The notes under the pieces are model-generated. The model searched no databases and had not been told where the DNA came from. It saw only the letters and a list, made by a program, of their open reading frames with translations. Positions 33,248-41,709 of a DNA stretch of 64,000 nucleotides are shown piece by piece. Source of the DNA: Haliscomenobacter sp. (GTDB taxonomy: Bacteria > Bacteroidota > Bacteroidia > Chitinophagales > Saprospiraceae); contig JADJHZ010000006.1 of NCBI GenBank assembly GCA_016707205.1, positions 124,001 through 188,000 on the forward strand, in the 5' to 3' direction. Made by a program: the position numbers and the translations under genes. Numbering within the stretch: position 1 is the first letter of the stretch; every line of letters begins with the position of its first letter.

Positions 33248-35170
33248 TTATTTCTTATCGTCTACCTCTTCGTATTCCACATCCGTTACGTCATCGGCAG
33301 AAGCGCCCCCATTGGATTGCGAGGAGTCGCCCTGACCGGTATTCCCCGCGCCTGCTTCGGCTCCGCCTGCAGAAGCCTGGTACATCTCCTGGCTGGCTGC
33401 TTGCCAAGCGGCATTCAAGGCTTCCATAGCCTGGTCGATACGGTCGAGATCTTCTGCCTTATGGGCTTCGCGAAGTTGGTTTAAGGCCGATTCGATGGGA
33501 GCTTTCTTATCCGGGGAAATTTTTTCCCCATACTCCTTAAGCTGCTTATCGGTTTGGAAGATCAGCGAATCGGCGCTATTCAGTTTGTCAATGCGTTCGC
33601 GCGCTTTCCGGTCTTCGTCGGCAAACTGAGCGGCTTCGCTACGCATCCGGGCGATTTCCGATTCCGTAAGTCCGGTAGAAGCTTCAATGCGCACCCGTTG
33701 CTCTTTTCCGGTGCCTTTATCTTTTGCCGACACACTCAGGATGCCGTTGGCGTCCATATCGAAGGTCACCTCGATCATCGGCATGCCGCGCGGCGCCGGA
33801 GGAATGCCGTCCAGGATAAAGCGCCCGACGGTGCGGTTGTCTTTCGCCATGGGGCGTTCGCCCTGGAGCACGTGGATCTCTACGGAAGGCTGATTGTCCG
33901 AAGCAGTGGAATACACTTTCGTTTTCTTGGTAGGGATAGTAGAGTTTGATTCGATCACTACGTCGTAGACGCCGCCCATGGTTTCAATACCCAGAGAGAG
34001 CGGGGTGACGTCGAGCAGGAGCATATCTTTCACCTCGCCGGTGAGCACGCCGCCTTGAATAGCTGCCCCAACGGCCACTACCTCATCCGGGTTTACCCCT
34101 TTGTTGGGCTTTTTGCCGAAGAATTCCTCTACGGCTTGCTGAATCCGGGGTATCCGGGTGGAACCACCCACCAGGATTATCTCGTCGATTTCGTTGGTCG
34201 ACAAGCCGGCGTCTTGCAGCGCTTTGCGGCAAGGTTCCAGTGTGCGGGTAACCAGATGGTCCACAAGTTGTTCGAATTTCGCCCGGCTCAGTTTGATTAC
34301 CAGGTGCTTGGGAACCCCGTCCACTGCGGTAACATAAGGAAGGTTGATTTCCGTTTCCGTACCGGAAGAAAGCTCGATCTTGGCTTTTTCGGCAGCCTCT
34401 TTGAGGCGCTGAAGGGCCATAGGATCTTTGCGGAGGTCTACCTTTTCCTGTTCTTTAAAGTGCTCGGCCAGCCAGTCGATGATGACGCCGTCGAAATCGT
34501 CTCCTCCCAGGTGGGTATCCCCGTTGGTGGACTTGACCTCGGTGACGCCGCCGCCCATTTCCAGAATGGAGATATCGAACGTACCGCCTCCCAAGTCAAA
34601 CACGGCGATGGTCATGTCCTTGTTCCGCTTATCCAGGCCATAAGCCAATGCAGCGGCCGTAGGCTCGTTAATGATCCGTTTGATCGTCAGGCCGGCGATT
34701 TGACCGGCTTCTTTGGTGGCTTGGCGCTGGGAGTCGTTGAAATAGGCAGGCACGGTAACAACGGCTTCGGTTACCTCCTGGCCCAGAAAATCTTCCGCTA
34801 CCTTTTTCATTTTTTGGAGGATCATAGCCGAAATTTCCTGTGGGCTATATAATTGCCCTCCAATATCGACTCGCACCGTTTCGTTATCGCCTTTCACCAC
34901 TTTGTAGGGCATATTGGATGCTTCTCCCTGAATTTCCCCATACCGCTGACCCATGAAACGCTTAATAGAAGCGATCGTGCGCAAAGGGTTGGTGATAGCC
35001 TGGCGTTTCGCCGGGTCTCCGATTTTGCGCTCCCCGCTATCTACGAAAGCGACCACCGAAGGCGTAGTGCGTTTTCCCTCATCATTTGGAATCACCACCG
35101 GTTCATTCCCTTCCATAACCGCCACGCAGGAGTTGGTGGTTCCCAGGTCTATACCGATAATTTTACCCAT
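33248..35170 (-). CDS. dnaK: Molecular chaperone DnaK (Hsp70)
   Basis: A full-length 640-residue Hsp70. It has the ATPase start IGIDLGTTNSCVAVMEG, VTVPAYFNDSQRQATKEAGQ, the DLGGGTFDISILEMGGG phosphate loop, the VLLLDVTPLSLGIET linker into the substrate-binding domain, and an acidic tail ending in the EEVD-like YEEVDDKK. It is monocistronic here, with no grpE or dnaJ in the window. Confidence 0.98.
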   Translation of the reverse strand: MGKIIGIDLGTTNSCVAVMEGNEPVVIPNDEGKRTTPSVVAFVDSGERKIGDPAKRQAITNPLRTIASIKRFMGQRYGEIQGEASNMPYKVVKGDNETVRVDIGGQLYSPQEISAMILQKMKKVAEDFLGQEVTEAVVTVPAYFNDSQRQATKEAGQIAGLTIKRIINEPTAAALAYGLDKRNKDMTIAVFDLGGGTFDISILEMGGGVTEVKSTNGDTHLGGDDFDGVIIDWLAEHFKEQEKVDLRKDPMALQRLKEAAEKAKIELSSGTETEINLPYVTAVDGVPKHLVIKLSRAKFEQLVDHLVTRTLEPCRKALQDAGLSTNEIDEIILVGGSTRIPRIQQAVEEFFGKKPNKGVNPDEVVAVGAAIQGGVLTGEVKDMLLLDVTPLSLGIETMGGVYDVVIESNSTIPTKKTKVYSTASDNQPSVEIHVLQGERPMAKDNRTVGRFILDGIPPAPRGMPMIEVTFDMDANGILSVSAKDKGTGKEQRVRIEASTGLTESEIARMRSEAAQFADEDRKARERIDKLNSADSLIFQTDKQLKEYGEKISPDKKAPIESALNQLREAHKAEDLDRIDQAMEALNAAWQAASQEMYQASAGGAEAGAGNTGQGDSSQSNGGASADDVTDVEYEEVDDKK

Positions 35171-35203
35171 TGTACATTCAGTTTGAAATTTAAAATAAAG
35201 AGG

Positions 35204-35228
35204 TTGCTATTTGTCTTTAGTATAGCAA
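35204..35228 (-). promoter_or_regulatory. Inverted repeat upstream of dnaK
   Basis: Arms TTGCTAT/ATAGCAA with an 11-base spacer lie 34 bases before the dnaK ATG. It is not a CIRCE element. A regulatory role is only a suggestion. In 35,171-35,495 nothing else is assignable except a weak TATCTTGC at 35,463 that could be the panB promoter. Confidence 0.25.
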
Positions 35229-35495
35229 GGCCTATGCCAGCAGGCCATATAATGGAATTTCCTGCCATTTCTTCATGTTTACTTAAAGAAATCGGCGATT
35301 TCATACTTTCGCTTCATGAAATCTGCCAAAATAACCGAAACCACAAGATCGAGCAGGCCGCGTAGCGTCCCCGGCCCTTCATCCTGACATGCCATAGCCC
35401 GGGCCTGTTCTTTTCCTGATTCCAATGACCGGTGCAGAGCGGGCAAATTGGCAAACTTGCACTATCTTGCGATTCCAAAAGACACAACATACGCT

Positions 35496-36314
35496 ATGAT
35501 GTCGGCAAATAAAGAAATCAAACGGATCACCACCCATGTCCTCCAGGCGATGAAAGCCCGGGGGGAAAAGATTGCGATGCTCACCGCCTACGACTTTTCC
35601 CTGGCGCGGATTTTGGACGAGGCGGGGATCGACATCATTCTGGTCGGCGATTCGGCGTCCAACGTCATGGCAGGCCATGAGACTACGTTGCCGATCACGT
35701 TGAATCAAATGATCTACCACGCCTCCGCCGTTGTGCGGGCCGTGAAAAAAGCCCTGGTGGTGGTAGACCTTCCGTTTGGAAGCTATCAAGGAAATTCCAA
35801 ACTCGCCCTGGAATCTTCGATCCGGATCATGAAGGAATCCGGCGCCCATGCCGTAAAACTGGAAGGAGGCGCCGAAGTAGCCGATTCCGTGAAGCGGATA
35901 CTAACTGCCGGAATTCCTGTCATGGGCCATTTAGGGCTAATCCCACAATCCATTTATAAGTTTGGGACCTATGCCGTTCGGGCCAAAGAAGAACAGGAGG
36001 CTGAAAAATTAGTTGCCGACGCGCTTCTGCTGGAGAAGCTCGGCTGCTTTGGCGTTGTTTTGGAAAAAATTCCTGCTGATTTAGCTAAACGAGCATCAGA
36101 ACAATTAGTTATCCCTACCATTGGCATTGGCGCCGGCCAGCATACCGACGGCCAGGTGCTGGTGCTGCACGACATGCTTGGCCTGACCAAGGATTTTCAT
36201 CCCCGGTTCCTGCGCCGGTATCTGGACTTGTTTTCCACCATTCAGGGGGCCGTGCAGCATTATATTGAAGACGTCAAAAACAAGGATTTTCCAAACGATA
36301 AAGAACAATATTAA
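35496..36314 (+). CDS. panB: 3-methyl-2-oxobutanoate hydroxymethyltransferase
   Basis: A 272-residue TIM-barrel enzyme of pantothenate/CoA synthesis, using methylene-THF to make ketopantoate. Metal and substrate motifs are TAYDFSLARILDEAGID, LVGDSASNVMAGHETTLP, VVDLPFGSYQ, AVKLEGG and IGIGAGQHTDGQVLVLHDMLG. I chose the first ATG of the pair at 35,496/35,499. It precedes mltG by five bases. Confidence 0.96.
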   Translation: MMSANKEIKRITTHVLQAMKARGEKIAMLTAYDFSLARILDEAGIDIILVGDSASNVMAGHETTLPITLNQMIYHASAVVRAVKKALVVVDLPFGSYQGNSKLALESSIRIMKESGAHAVKLEGGAEVADSVKRILTAGIPVMGHLGLIPQSIYKFGTYAVRAKEEQEAEKLVADALLLEKLGCFGVVLEKIPADLAKRASEQLVIPTIGIGAGQHTDGQVLVLHDMLGLTKDFHPRFLRRYLDLFSTIQGAVQHYIEDVKNKDFPNDKEQY

Positions 36315-36319
36315 TTGCC

Positions 36320-37354
36320 ATGAATTCCCAACGCCTACGCACCCTACTATTTGTTGCGGCAGTGCTATTCATCGCCGCCTATTTGGTTTTCCAGAAATTC
36401 GTTGCCGGAGGAACCGTGCCTCAACCCGGAAAAGAATACATCGTTCTCATCCCGTCTAATGCCACGTTTGACGAAGTGGCAGACCTGCTCCAACAGCAGG
36501 GGGTGGTACAGAACGAAGCCGCATTCCGGCGTTTTTCCGAGCTGCTGAAGTACAAAAAAGATCCCATGCGCAGCGGGCGGTACGCCGTCAAAGGAGGTTG
36601 GAACATGATTCAATTGATTCGCCACCTGAGGGGAGCCGCCCAGGCGCCTGTCAATCTGGTTCTGACCAACGAACGCCTGCTGGAGGATGTAGCAGGCAAG
36701 GTTTCCCGTTTTATCGAACCGGATTCGCTGACGCTTCTGCAGCTATTCCGAAATGAGGCGTATATCAAATCCCTTGGTTACGCGCCGGAGGAACTGATGT
36801 CCGTTTTCATTCCTAACACCTATCAATTTTTCTGGAATACCCGCGCGGAAAAATTCATGGAACGCATGGTTTCCGAACACGAAAAATTCTGGAGCCAGAA
36901 TGGAAGGCGGGAAAAGGCCGCCGCGCTTAACCTGAGCGAGAAAGAAGTGTACACCCTTGCCTCCATCGTGGAGAAAGAAACGACGAAAAACGTCGAAAAA
37001 GCGCGCATTGCAGGCGCTTACCTCAACCGGCTCCGGATCAGCATGCCGTTGCAGGCCGACCCCACCGTTGTCTTCGCTACCCGGGATTTTGAAACCCCCA
37101 GGGTAACGGAGTTTCACACAAAATTCGAATCTCCCTATAACACGTATAAGTACCCCGGGCTTCCCCCGGGTCCAATAACTATGGCCTCCATTTCCAGCCT
37201 GGACGCCGTATTGAACGCAGAAAAACACAACTACATTTTTTTCTGCGCTATTGGGGACGAATCGGGTTTGCATGCGTTCGCGGAAACCTATGCCCAGCAC
37301 CTGGCCAACGTCGATAAATTCCGCCAAAACCTGGTTCGCCGGGGTTTGAGGTAA
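36320..37354 (+). CDS. mltG: Endolytic murein transglycosylase MltG
   Basis: A 344-residue YceG-like protein with one N-terminal membrane anchor (LRTLLFVAAVLFIAAYLVF) and a LysM-like segment (PSNATFDEVADLLQQQGV). The catalytic domain has LASIVEKETTKNVEKARIAG, including the catalytic glutamate, then MPLQADPTVVFA and SPYNTYKYPGLPPGPI. It cuts nascent glycan strands at the inner membrane. Probably co-transcribed with panB. Confidence 0.94.
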   Translation: MNSQRLRTLLFVAAVLFIAAYLVFQKFVAGGTVPQPGKEYIVLIPSNATFDEVADLLQQQGVVQNEAAFRRFSELLKYKKDPMRSGRYAVKGGWNMIQLIRHLRGAAQAPVNLVLTNERLLEDVAGKVSRFIEPDSLTLLQLFRNEAYIKSLGYAPEELMSVFIPNTYQFFWNTRAEKFMERMVSEHEKFWSQNGRREKAAALNLSEKEVYTLASIVEKETTKNVEKARIAGAYLNRLRISMPLQADPTVVFATRDFETPRVTEFHTKFESPYNTYKYPGLPPGPITMASISSLDAVLNAEKHNYIFFCAIGDESGLHAFAETYAQHLANVDKFRQNLVRRGLR

Positions 37355-37430
37355 CCGGAGAGTTACCCTACTGGAAGATATCTCAAAACTGCAAGAATTC
37401 TGCTCAATCCATCGTTGGGCCTCCCCCCAA

Positions 37431-37524
37431 GGGGCTGTCTCAAAAGACCGGTCTTTGCCACCGGCATGAAATTTTATTTTCTTTTTTGGCGGCCAGGGCA
37501 ATGCCGGTCTTTTGAGACAGCTCC
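37431..37524. mobile_element. MITE-like element, copy B (short form)
   Basis: A 94-base element with 21-base inverted ends GGGGCTGTCTCAAAAGACCGG (20 of 21 matching). Its inside shares TGAAATTTTATTTTCTTTTTT with the reverse complement of copy A at 25,906. It appears to be a deletion derivative of the same family. It lies in the 391-base gap between mltG and the MFS gene. Confidence 0.7.
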
Positions 37525-37668
37525 AGCAACAAAGCAAGGCAAAGAAACCTTAATTCCGATGCTTATCCCTACCCTTGCCCACACGGTTCCCCTCCTTCGG
37601 AGGGGTTAGGGGAGGCCGCCCACACCCTGGAAAGCGTTTTGAGATAGCTTCAAGACATTTCGGGAAAT

Positions 37669-37702
37669 AGACCTTCCAGGTTTACGAAGCCCTGGAAGGT
37701 CT
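37669..37702. repeat. AGACCTTCCAGG palindromic repeat, copy 3
   Basis: Twelve-base arms AGACCTTCCAGG/CCTGGAAGGTCT surround an imperfect TTTACGAAGC loop, followed by CCAGTAGGGCGCCC at about 37,725. It is the most diverged of the three copies and sits at the 3' end of the MFS gene. Confidence 0.7.
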
Positions 37703-37745
37703 GGGTGTCAGGAAAACGAAATTGTCCAGTAGGGCGCCCGGAGGT

Positions 37746-39290
37746 TTAGCGCTGATTCCGCACGTAGTCCTTGTCATCGACAAGGAACGTGGTTACGGCA
37801 GCTACGACGAAGGAGAGGCCGCCGATCAGCATGGCATATACCGCTTCGCCGTCGAACCATCGCCGGAGCAGAAAGCCCAGGATGGACGCGGCTACAATCT
37901 GAGGGATAACGATAAAAAAATTGAACACCCCCATATAATACCCCATTTTATCGGACGGCAGTGTTCCGGTCAGAATGGCGTACGGCATGGACAAAATGCT
38001 CGACCAGGCAAATCCAATCCCTACCATAGAAAGGAGGAGCATCTGCGGATCCTGGATCACAAAAATAGAGGCGAGGCCGGCAGCACCCAGGATCAGGCTG
38101 AAGGCGTGGGTAAATTTCCGGTTGGTTTTTCGGGCGATAACCGGAAGGAGAAAAGCCACGAGCGCTGCGATTCCATTATAGACGGCGAAACAAACCGTTA
38201 CCCAGTCGGCCCCGTTGTTATAGGCTTCACTCATGGGGTCATCGCTTCCGTAGATCGAGCGGGTCACCGCGGAGGTGGTGTAAATCCACATGGAAAACAG
38301 GGCAAACCAGGAAAAAAACTGGACCACCGCCAGCTGTTTCATGGTTTTGGGCATGGATTGGAAATCGCTCATGATGGTCACAAACCCATTCTCGAAACGC
38401 CCCCTCATTTGCAGACCGCCGGAAAAAACCCACAAGAGCCCGAACAGCATTAAGCCGCCAGAAAGAATATACACCTCTCCCGCAACATCCCACCGATAAA
38501 AAAAGAACGTCAGGAGCAAGCCACCCAACAGCACCTCTGCTCCGGAGATTAACTGGGAACGGCCGCGGCGGCTAAACGCTTCCGGCGATCCCGGCGCCTC
38601 CCCCATATAGGAAACCGGCTGCTCCCCTTCGGAAAACGAAGCCAGCGTTTGGGGATCGTATTCCTTGGATTTAAATACCGTCCATAGCACCGCCAGGAGA
38701 AATACGACCGCCCCGGAATAAAACGACCATTTCACCGAAGCGGGAATCACCCCTTCCGGCGCGGTGTTGGGAAGGTTCAGCCAGTTGGTAAATATCCAGG
38801 GTAAAGCGGACGCGACTACAGCCCCCAGCCCAATAAAGAAGCTCTGCATCGCAAACCCCGTAGTACGCTGGGAAGAAGGAAGGTTATCCCCCACAAATGC
38901 CCGGAAGGGTTCCATGGAAATATTGATCGACGTGTCCATGATCCAAAGCGTTCCGATCGCCAGATACAACCCGGGGGCATTCGGCATGACAAATAAGGCC
39001 ATGGTGGCCAGAATAGCCCCAACAGCGAAATACGGGCGCCTTCTCCCCCATCGCGGATGCCAGGTTCGGTCGCTGAAGTAGCCAATAATTGGCTGCACAA
39101 TCAGGCCCGTAACCGGGGCGGCAAGCCAGTACACCGCCAGCTTGTCCGTCGCCCCTCCTAAGGTTTCAAAAATCCGGCTCACATTGGCGTTTTGCAGGGC
39201 GAAACCAAACTGGATGCCCAGAAAGCCAAAGCTCATATTCCAAATCTCCCAAAAAGAAAGGAGCGGCTTGGAGTTGGCTGGTTTATTCAT
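37746..39290 (-). CDS. MFS sugar transporter (maltose/SLC45-like)
   Basis: A 514-residue major facilitator with about 12 membrane segments. The start SFWEIWNMSFGFLGIQFGFALQ and YFSDRTWHPRWGRRRPYF (the loop 2-3 motif of the GPH/SLC45 sugar transporters) point to a glycoside or maltose importer. It heads a module with GH13 amylase and GH65 on the same strand, which supports maltose or maltodextrin as substrate. Transport across the inner membrane is inferred; no SusC/SusD genes accompany it. Confidence 0.85.
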   Translation of the reverse strand: MNKPANSKPLLSFWEIWNMSFGFLGIQFGFALQNANVSRIFETLGGATDKLAVYWLAAPVTGLIVQPIIGYFSDRTWHPRWGRRRPYFAVGAILATMALFVMPNAPGLYLAIGTLWIMDTSINISMEPFRAFVGDNLPSSQRTTGFAMQSFFIGLGAVVASALPWIFTNWLNLPNTAPEGVIPASVKWSFYSGAVVFLLAVLWTVFKSKEYDPQTLASFSEGEQPVSYMGEAPGSPEAFSRRGRSQLISGAEVLLGGLLLTFFFYRWDVAGEVYILSGGLMLFGLLWVFSGGLQMRGRFENGFVTIMSDFQSMPKTMKQLAVVQFFSWFALFSMWIYTTSAVTRSIYGSDDPMSEAYNNGADWVTVCFAVYNGIAALVAFLLPVIARKTNRKFTHAFSLILGAAGLASIFVIQDPQMLLLSMVGIGFAWSSILSMPYAILTGTLPSDKMGYYMGVFNFFIVIPQIVAASILGFLLRRWFDGEAVYAMLIGGLSFVVAAVTTFLVDDKDYVRNQR

Positions 39291-39365
39291 GATGGATGTA
39301 AATTAAGCGAAGGTCTGAAAAACCCAGGCGTACCGCCCGGATATTCGGTTTTCGAACAAAGCAGG

Positions 39366-40772
39366 TTATTGCGGGGCGGCTTTTTTAACCAAAAGGACAT
39401 ACCCCCAGGGGGGCAGCGCAAAGGCGACATTGGAAGCGATCATCATGTCCATACCTGAAAAAAGCTCGGTATAGGAGCCATCCAGGCCTTCTTCCTGGAA
39501 AGAGCCGTCTATAGCGGTATTGCTCAGGTTGATCATGACAATCACCCGTTGGTCCTCTTTTTCCCGGACAAAGGCGAAAACGCGGCTATCGTCGTTGGTT
39601 TTCACGCGCCGGGGTTCTGCTCCGGCGGCGCCGTTCCAAAGCGGGGGCTGCATGATCTTGATTCCAAGCAATTGAGTAAACAATTTCTGTCTGGGGAAGC
39701 CTCCCCATTCAATGGAATCCTTTTCAAAGAATGCCAGCCGTTTATTCAGCCCCGCCTCCTGCCCGCTGTAAATCAGCGGCATCCCGTCGTAGGTAAATGC
39801 CAGCACGGCCATAGCGTCCTTTGCTTTTCCAAAACTTTCCTCCTCGGTTCCGTTCCAGGAGTTCTCGTCGTGGTTAGCGGTAAAATGCATGTGGTAGCCC
39901 GACTTGAACTGAGCCCGGTCTTGTTTATACCATTCACCAATGGCGGATACGGGTTTCTTGCCCTGGGCGATTTCTTTCATCAGGCTGTGAAAGGACCAGC
40001 CATACGACATGGCAAAAAGGCCTTCATTCCGGTGGGGAGGGAACTCGGCTTCGGCCAGCATAAACACATCGGGCCGGGCTTCCCTCAATTTGGGGATACA
40101 CTCCTGCCAAAATGCCATCGGCACCTGCTCGGCCACGTCCATCCGGAAGCCATCCACGCCCACCTCTTTAAGCCAGAACAACAGCGCTTCGGTCATCTCC
40201 GACCGCATATTGGCGTTGTCATAATTTAAATCGGCTACATCTGCCCATCCGAAGCTTATCCCCGTCTTGGGGTCTTGAGGATCGATAATTTCTCCCTGAG
40301 CATTCTGGGTATAAAAATCCGGATGTTCTTTGATCCAGGCATGATCCCAGCCGGTGTGATTGGGCACCCAATCCAGAATCACCTTCATGCCCAGATTGTG
40401 GATCTCCTCGACCAGGGCTTTGAATTCCTCCAAAGTGCCCAAATCGGGATTCACCGCCCGGTAGTCCGAAACGGCATAATAACTCCCCAGCGTGCCTTTG
40501 CGCTTGGTTTCACTAATGGGATAAATCGGCATGAACCAAAGAATACCTACGTTCATGGACTTTAACCGGGGCAAATGCGCGCGGAACGCGGCAAAAGTCC
40601 CCGGAGGCGTATACTGCCGGACGTTTACTTCATAAATATTGGAGTTCTGGGCCCACTCCGGAATTCCCGGCGCTCCGGTAGGCGCCGTAGTCTCGGGTTT
40701 GGAATCCTTTCGGCATGTCGAAAAGAACAGGGCCAAAAAAAGGAACGCAATAAAAAAGAGAAGTTTCTTCAT
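39366..40772 (-). CDS. GH13 alpha-amylase family lipoprotein
   Basis: A 468-residue glycoside hydrolase with a lipoprotein-type signal (Cys20 in FFSTCRKD). Catalytic motifs are ILDWVPNHTGWDH, GFRMDVAEQVP (nucleophile Asp), MLAEAEFP (acid/base Glu) and FTANHDENSWNG (transition-state Asp). It should act on starch or maltodextrins at the cell envelope. I chose the ATG at 40,772 (MKKLLFFIAF), five codons inside the longest frame. It lies between the MFS transporter and a small lipoprotein. Confidence 0.92.
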   Translation of the reverse strand: MKKLLFFIAFLFLALFFSTCRKDSKPETTAPTGAPGIPEWAQNSNIYEVNVRQYTPPGTFAAFRAHLPRLKSMNVGILWFMPIYPISETKRKGTLGSYYAVSDYRAVNPDLGTLEEFKALVEEIHNLGMKVILDWVPNHTGWDHAWIKEHPDFYTQNAQGEIIDPQDPKTGISFGWADVADLNYDNANMRSEMTEALLFWLKEVGVDGFRMDVAEQVPMAFWQECIPKLREARPDVFMLAEAEFPPHRNEGLFAMSYGWSFHSLMKEIAQGKKPVSAIGEWYKQDRAQFKSGYHMHFTANHDENSWNGTEEESFGKAKDAMAVLAFTYDGMPLIYSGQEAGLNKRLAFFEKDSIEWGGFPRQKLFTQLLGIKIMQPPLWNGAAGAEPRRVKTNDDSRVFAFVREKEDQRVIVMINLSNTAIDGSFQEEGLDGSYTELFSGMDMMIASNVAFALPPWGYVLLVKKAAPQ

Positions 40773-40871
40773 GATGTAAAAGTTCAAAAGTTCAAGGGTT
40801 CAAAGTTCAAAGGGATCCGCCTCAGCCCCACCCTCTAACCGCCTAACATCTAACTTCTAACGTCTAACCAC

Positions 40872-41420
40872 CTATTCTTCCACGCCAAACTGTTTTTTCG
40901 TCGGCATGGTCATCAGGGTGATCATCTTCAGCATCCCGGGTTCTTTATTCGCTGAATTCTGAGTTTTCACAAAGGACATCACCGAACCATCCTCTTCAAT
41001 GCCCTGGATCTGGAATTCAACATCCCGTTGGTCATCGACAGCGGAATCGATATACAACATTCCATTGCGGTCGTACTGGCCGCCGCCGGGACGCCAGAAC
41101 CAGCTCCCATGATCGTTTTGCTCCTGCCATTGCCCTCCAACGAAGGTGCCATCCATGGAAAACTGCCACCACAAGCCCTTATTGTGCCGTGCGGGAATCA
41201 ACTGCCCCTGTTCGCCTGGAATCACATAAAATTCGGCCACCCAAAAATTTCGGGAAAGCAACTGGGTTTCCCGTGAGTTGGGCTGCGTCAGGGGCGGCGA
41301 TACCGTTCCGACAACGGTTCCTCCGGGATTCTGCGGCCCGGTTTTTCTTTTGTCGTTTATGCATCCTGTCATGGCGATCCCCAAAAGGAGCATCCAAACC
41401 AAAATCATCTGTCCTTTCAT
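40872..41420 (-). CDS. Small lipoprotein, function unknown
   Basis: A 182-residue protein with a clear lipobox (IAMTGC, Cys20) and a beta-rich, Trp-containing body (GLWWQFSMDGTFVGGQWQ, GSWFWRPGGGQYDR) reminiscent of lipocalin-like folds. It lies upstream of the amylase on the same strand, separated by a ~100-base repeat-like spacer. No family is recognised. A role in envelope handling of glucans is only suggested by position. Confidence 0.75.
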   Translation of the reverse strand: MKGQMILVWMLLLGIAMTGCINDKRKTGPQNPGGTVVGTVSPPLTQPNSRETQLLSRNFWVAEFYVIPGEQGQLIPARHNKGLWWQFSMDGTFVGGQWQEQNDHGSWFWRPGGGQYDRNGMLYIDSAVDDQRDVEFQIQGIEEDGSVMSFVKTQNSANKEPGMLKMITLMTMPTKKQFGVEE

Positions 41421-41438
41421 CCGTTATTGTTTTTTATT

Positions 41439-41509
41439 CGATTTACGAAGTACGGTTTACGATTTACGAAGTACGAAGTACGGTTTACGATTTACGATTT
41501 ACGAAGTAC
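41439..41509. repeat. Heptad microrepeat array (TTTACGA/AGTACGA)
   Basis: About ten consecutive seven-base units of the type TTTACGA, AGTACGA and AGTACGG, directly upstream of the small lipoprotein gene. The same unit occurs between trpE and trpG. Confidence 0.75.
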
Positions 41510-41620
41510 TGGTTGAGGCTTAGGATTCACCATTTCGAGGTTCTGCCTCAACCCAAGCAGTTCAACGCCTTTTTTTGAACTACCTCTTTTCGAATACGCA
41601 GGTTACCCTCATTTCCCCCT

Positions 41621-41709
41621 CCATCCTTTACATCCTCCTTTACATCCTCTACATCCCCTACATCCTCTACATCCTCTACATCCTTTACATCCTTTACATC
41701 CTCTACATC
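41621..41709. repeat. Nonamer microrepeat array (TACATCCTC)
   Basis: About nine to ten units of TACATCCTC/TACATCCTT run up to the stop of the GH65 gene. Units differ mostly at the seventh to ninth base. Similar short arrays lie at 18,165-18,195 and 21,596-21,625. Confidence 0.75.
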
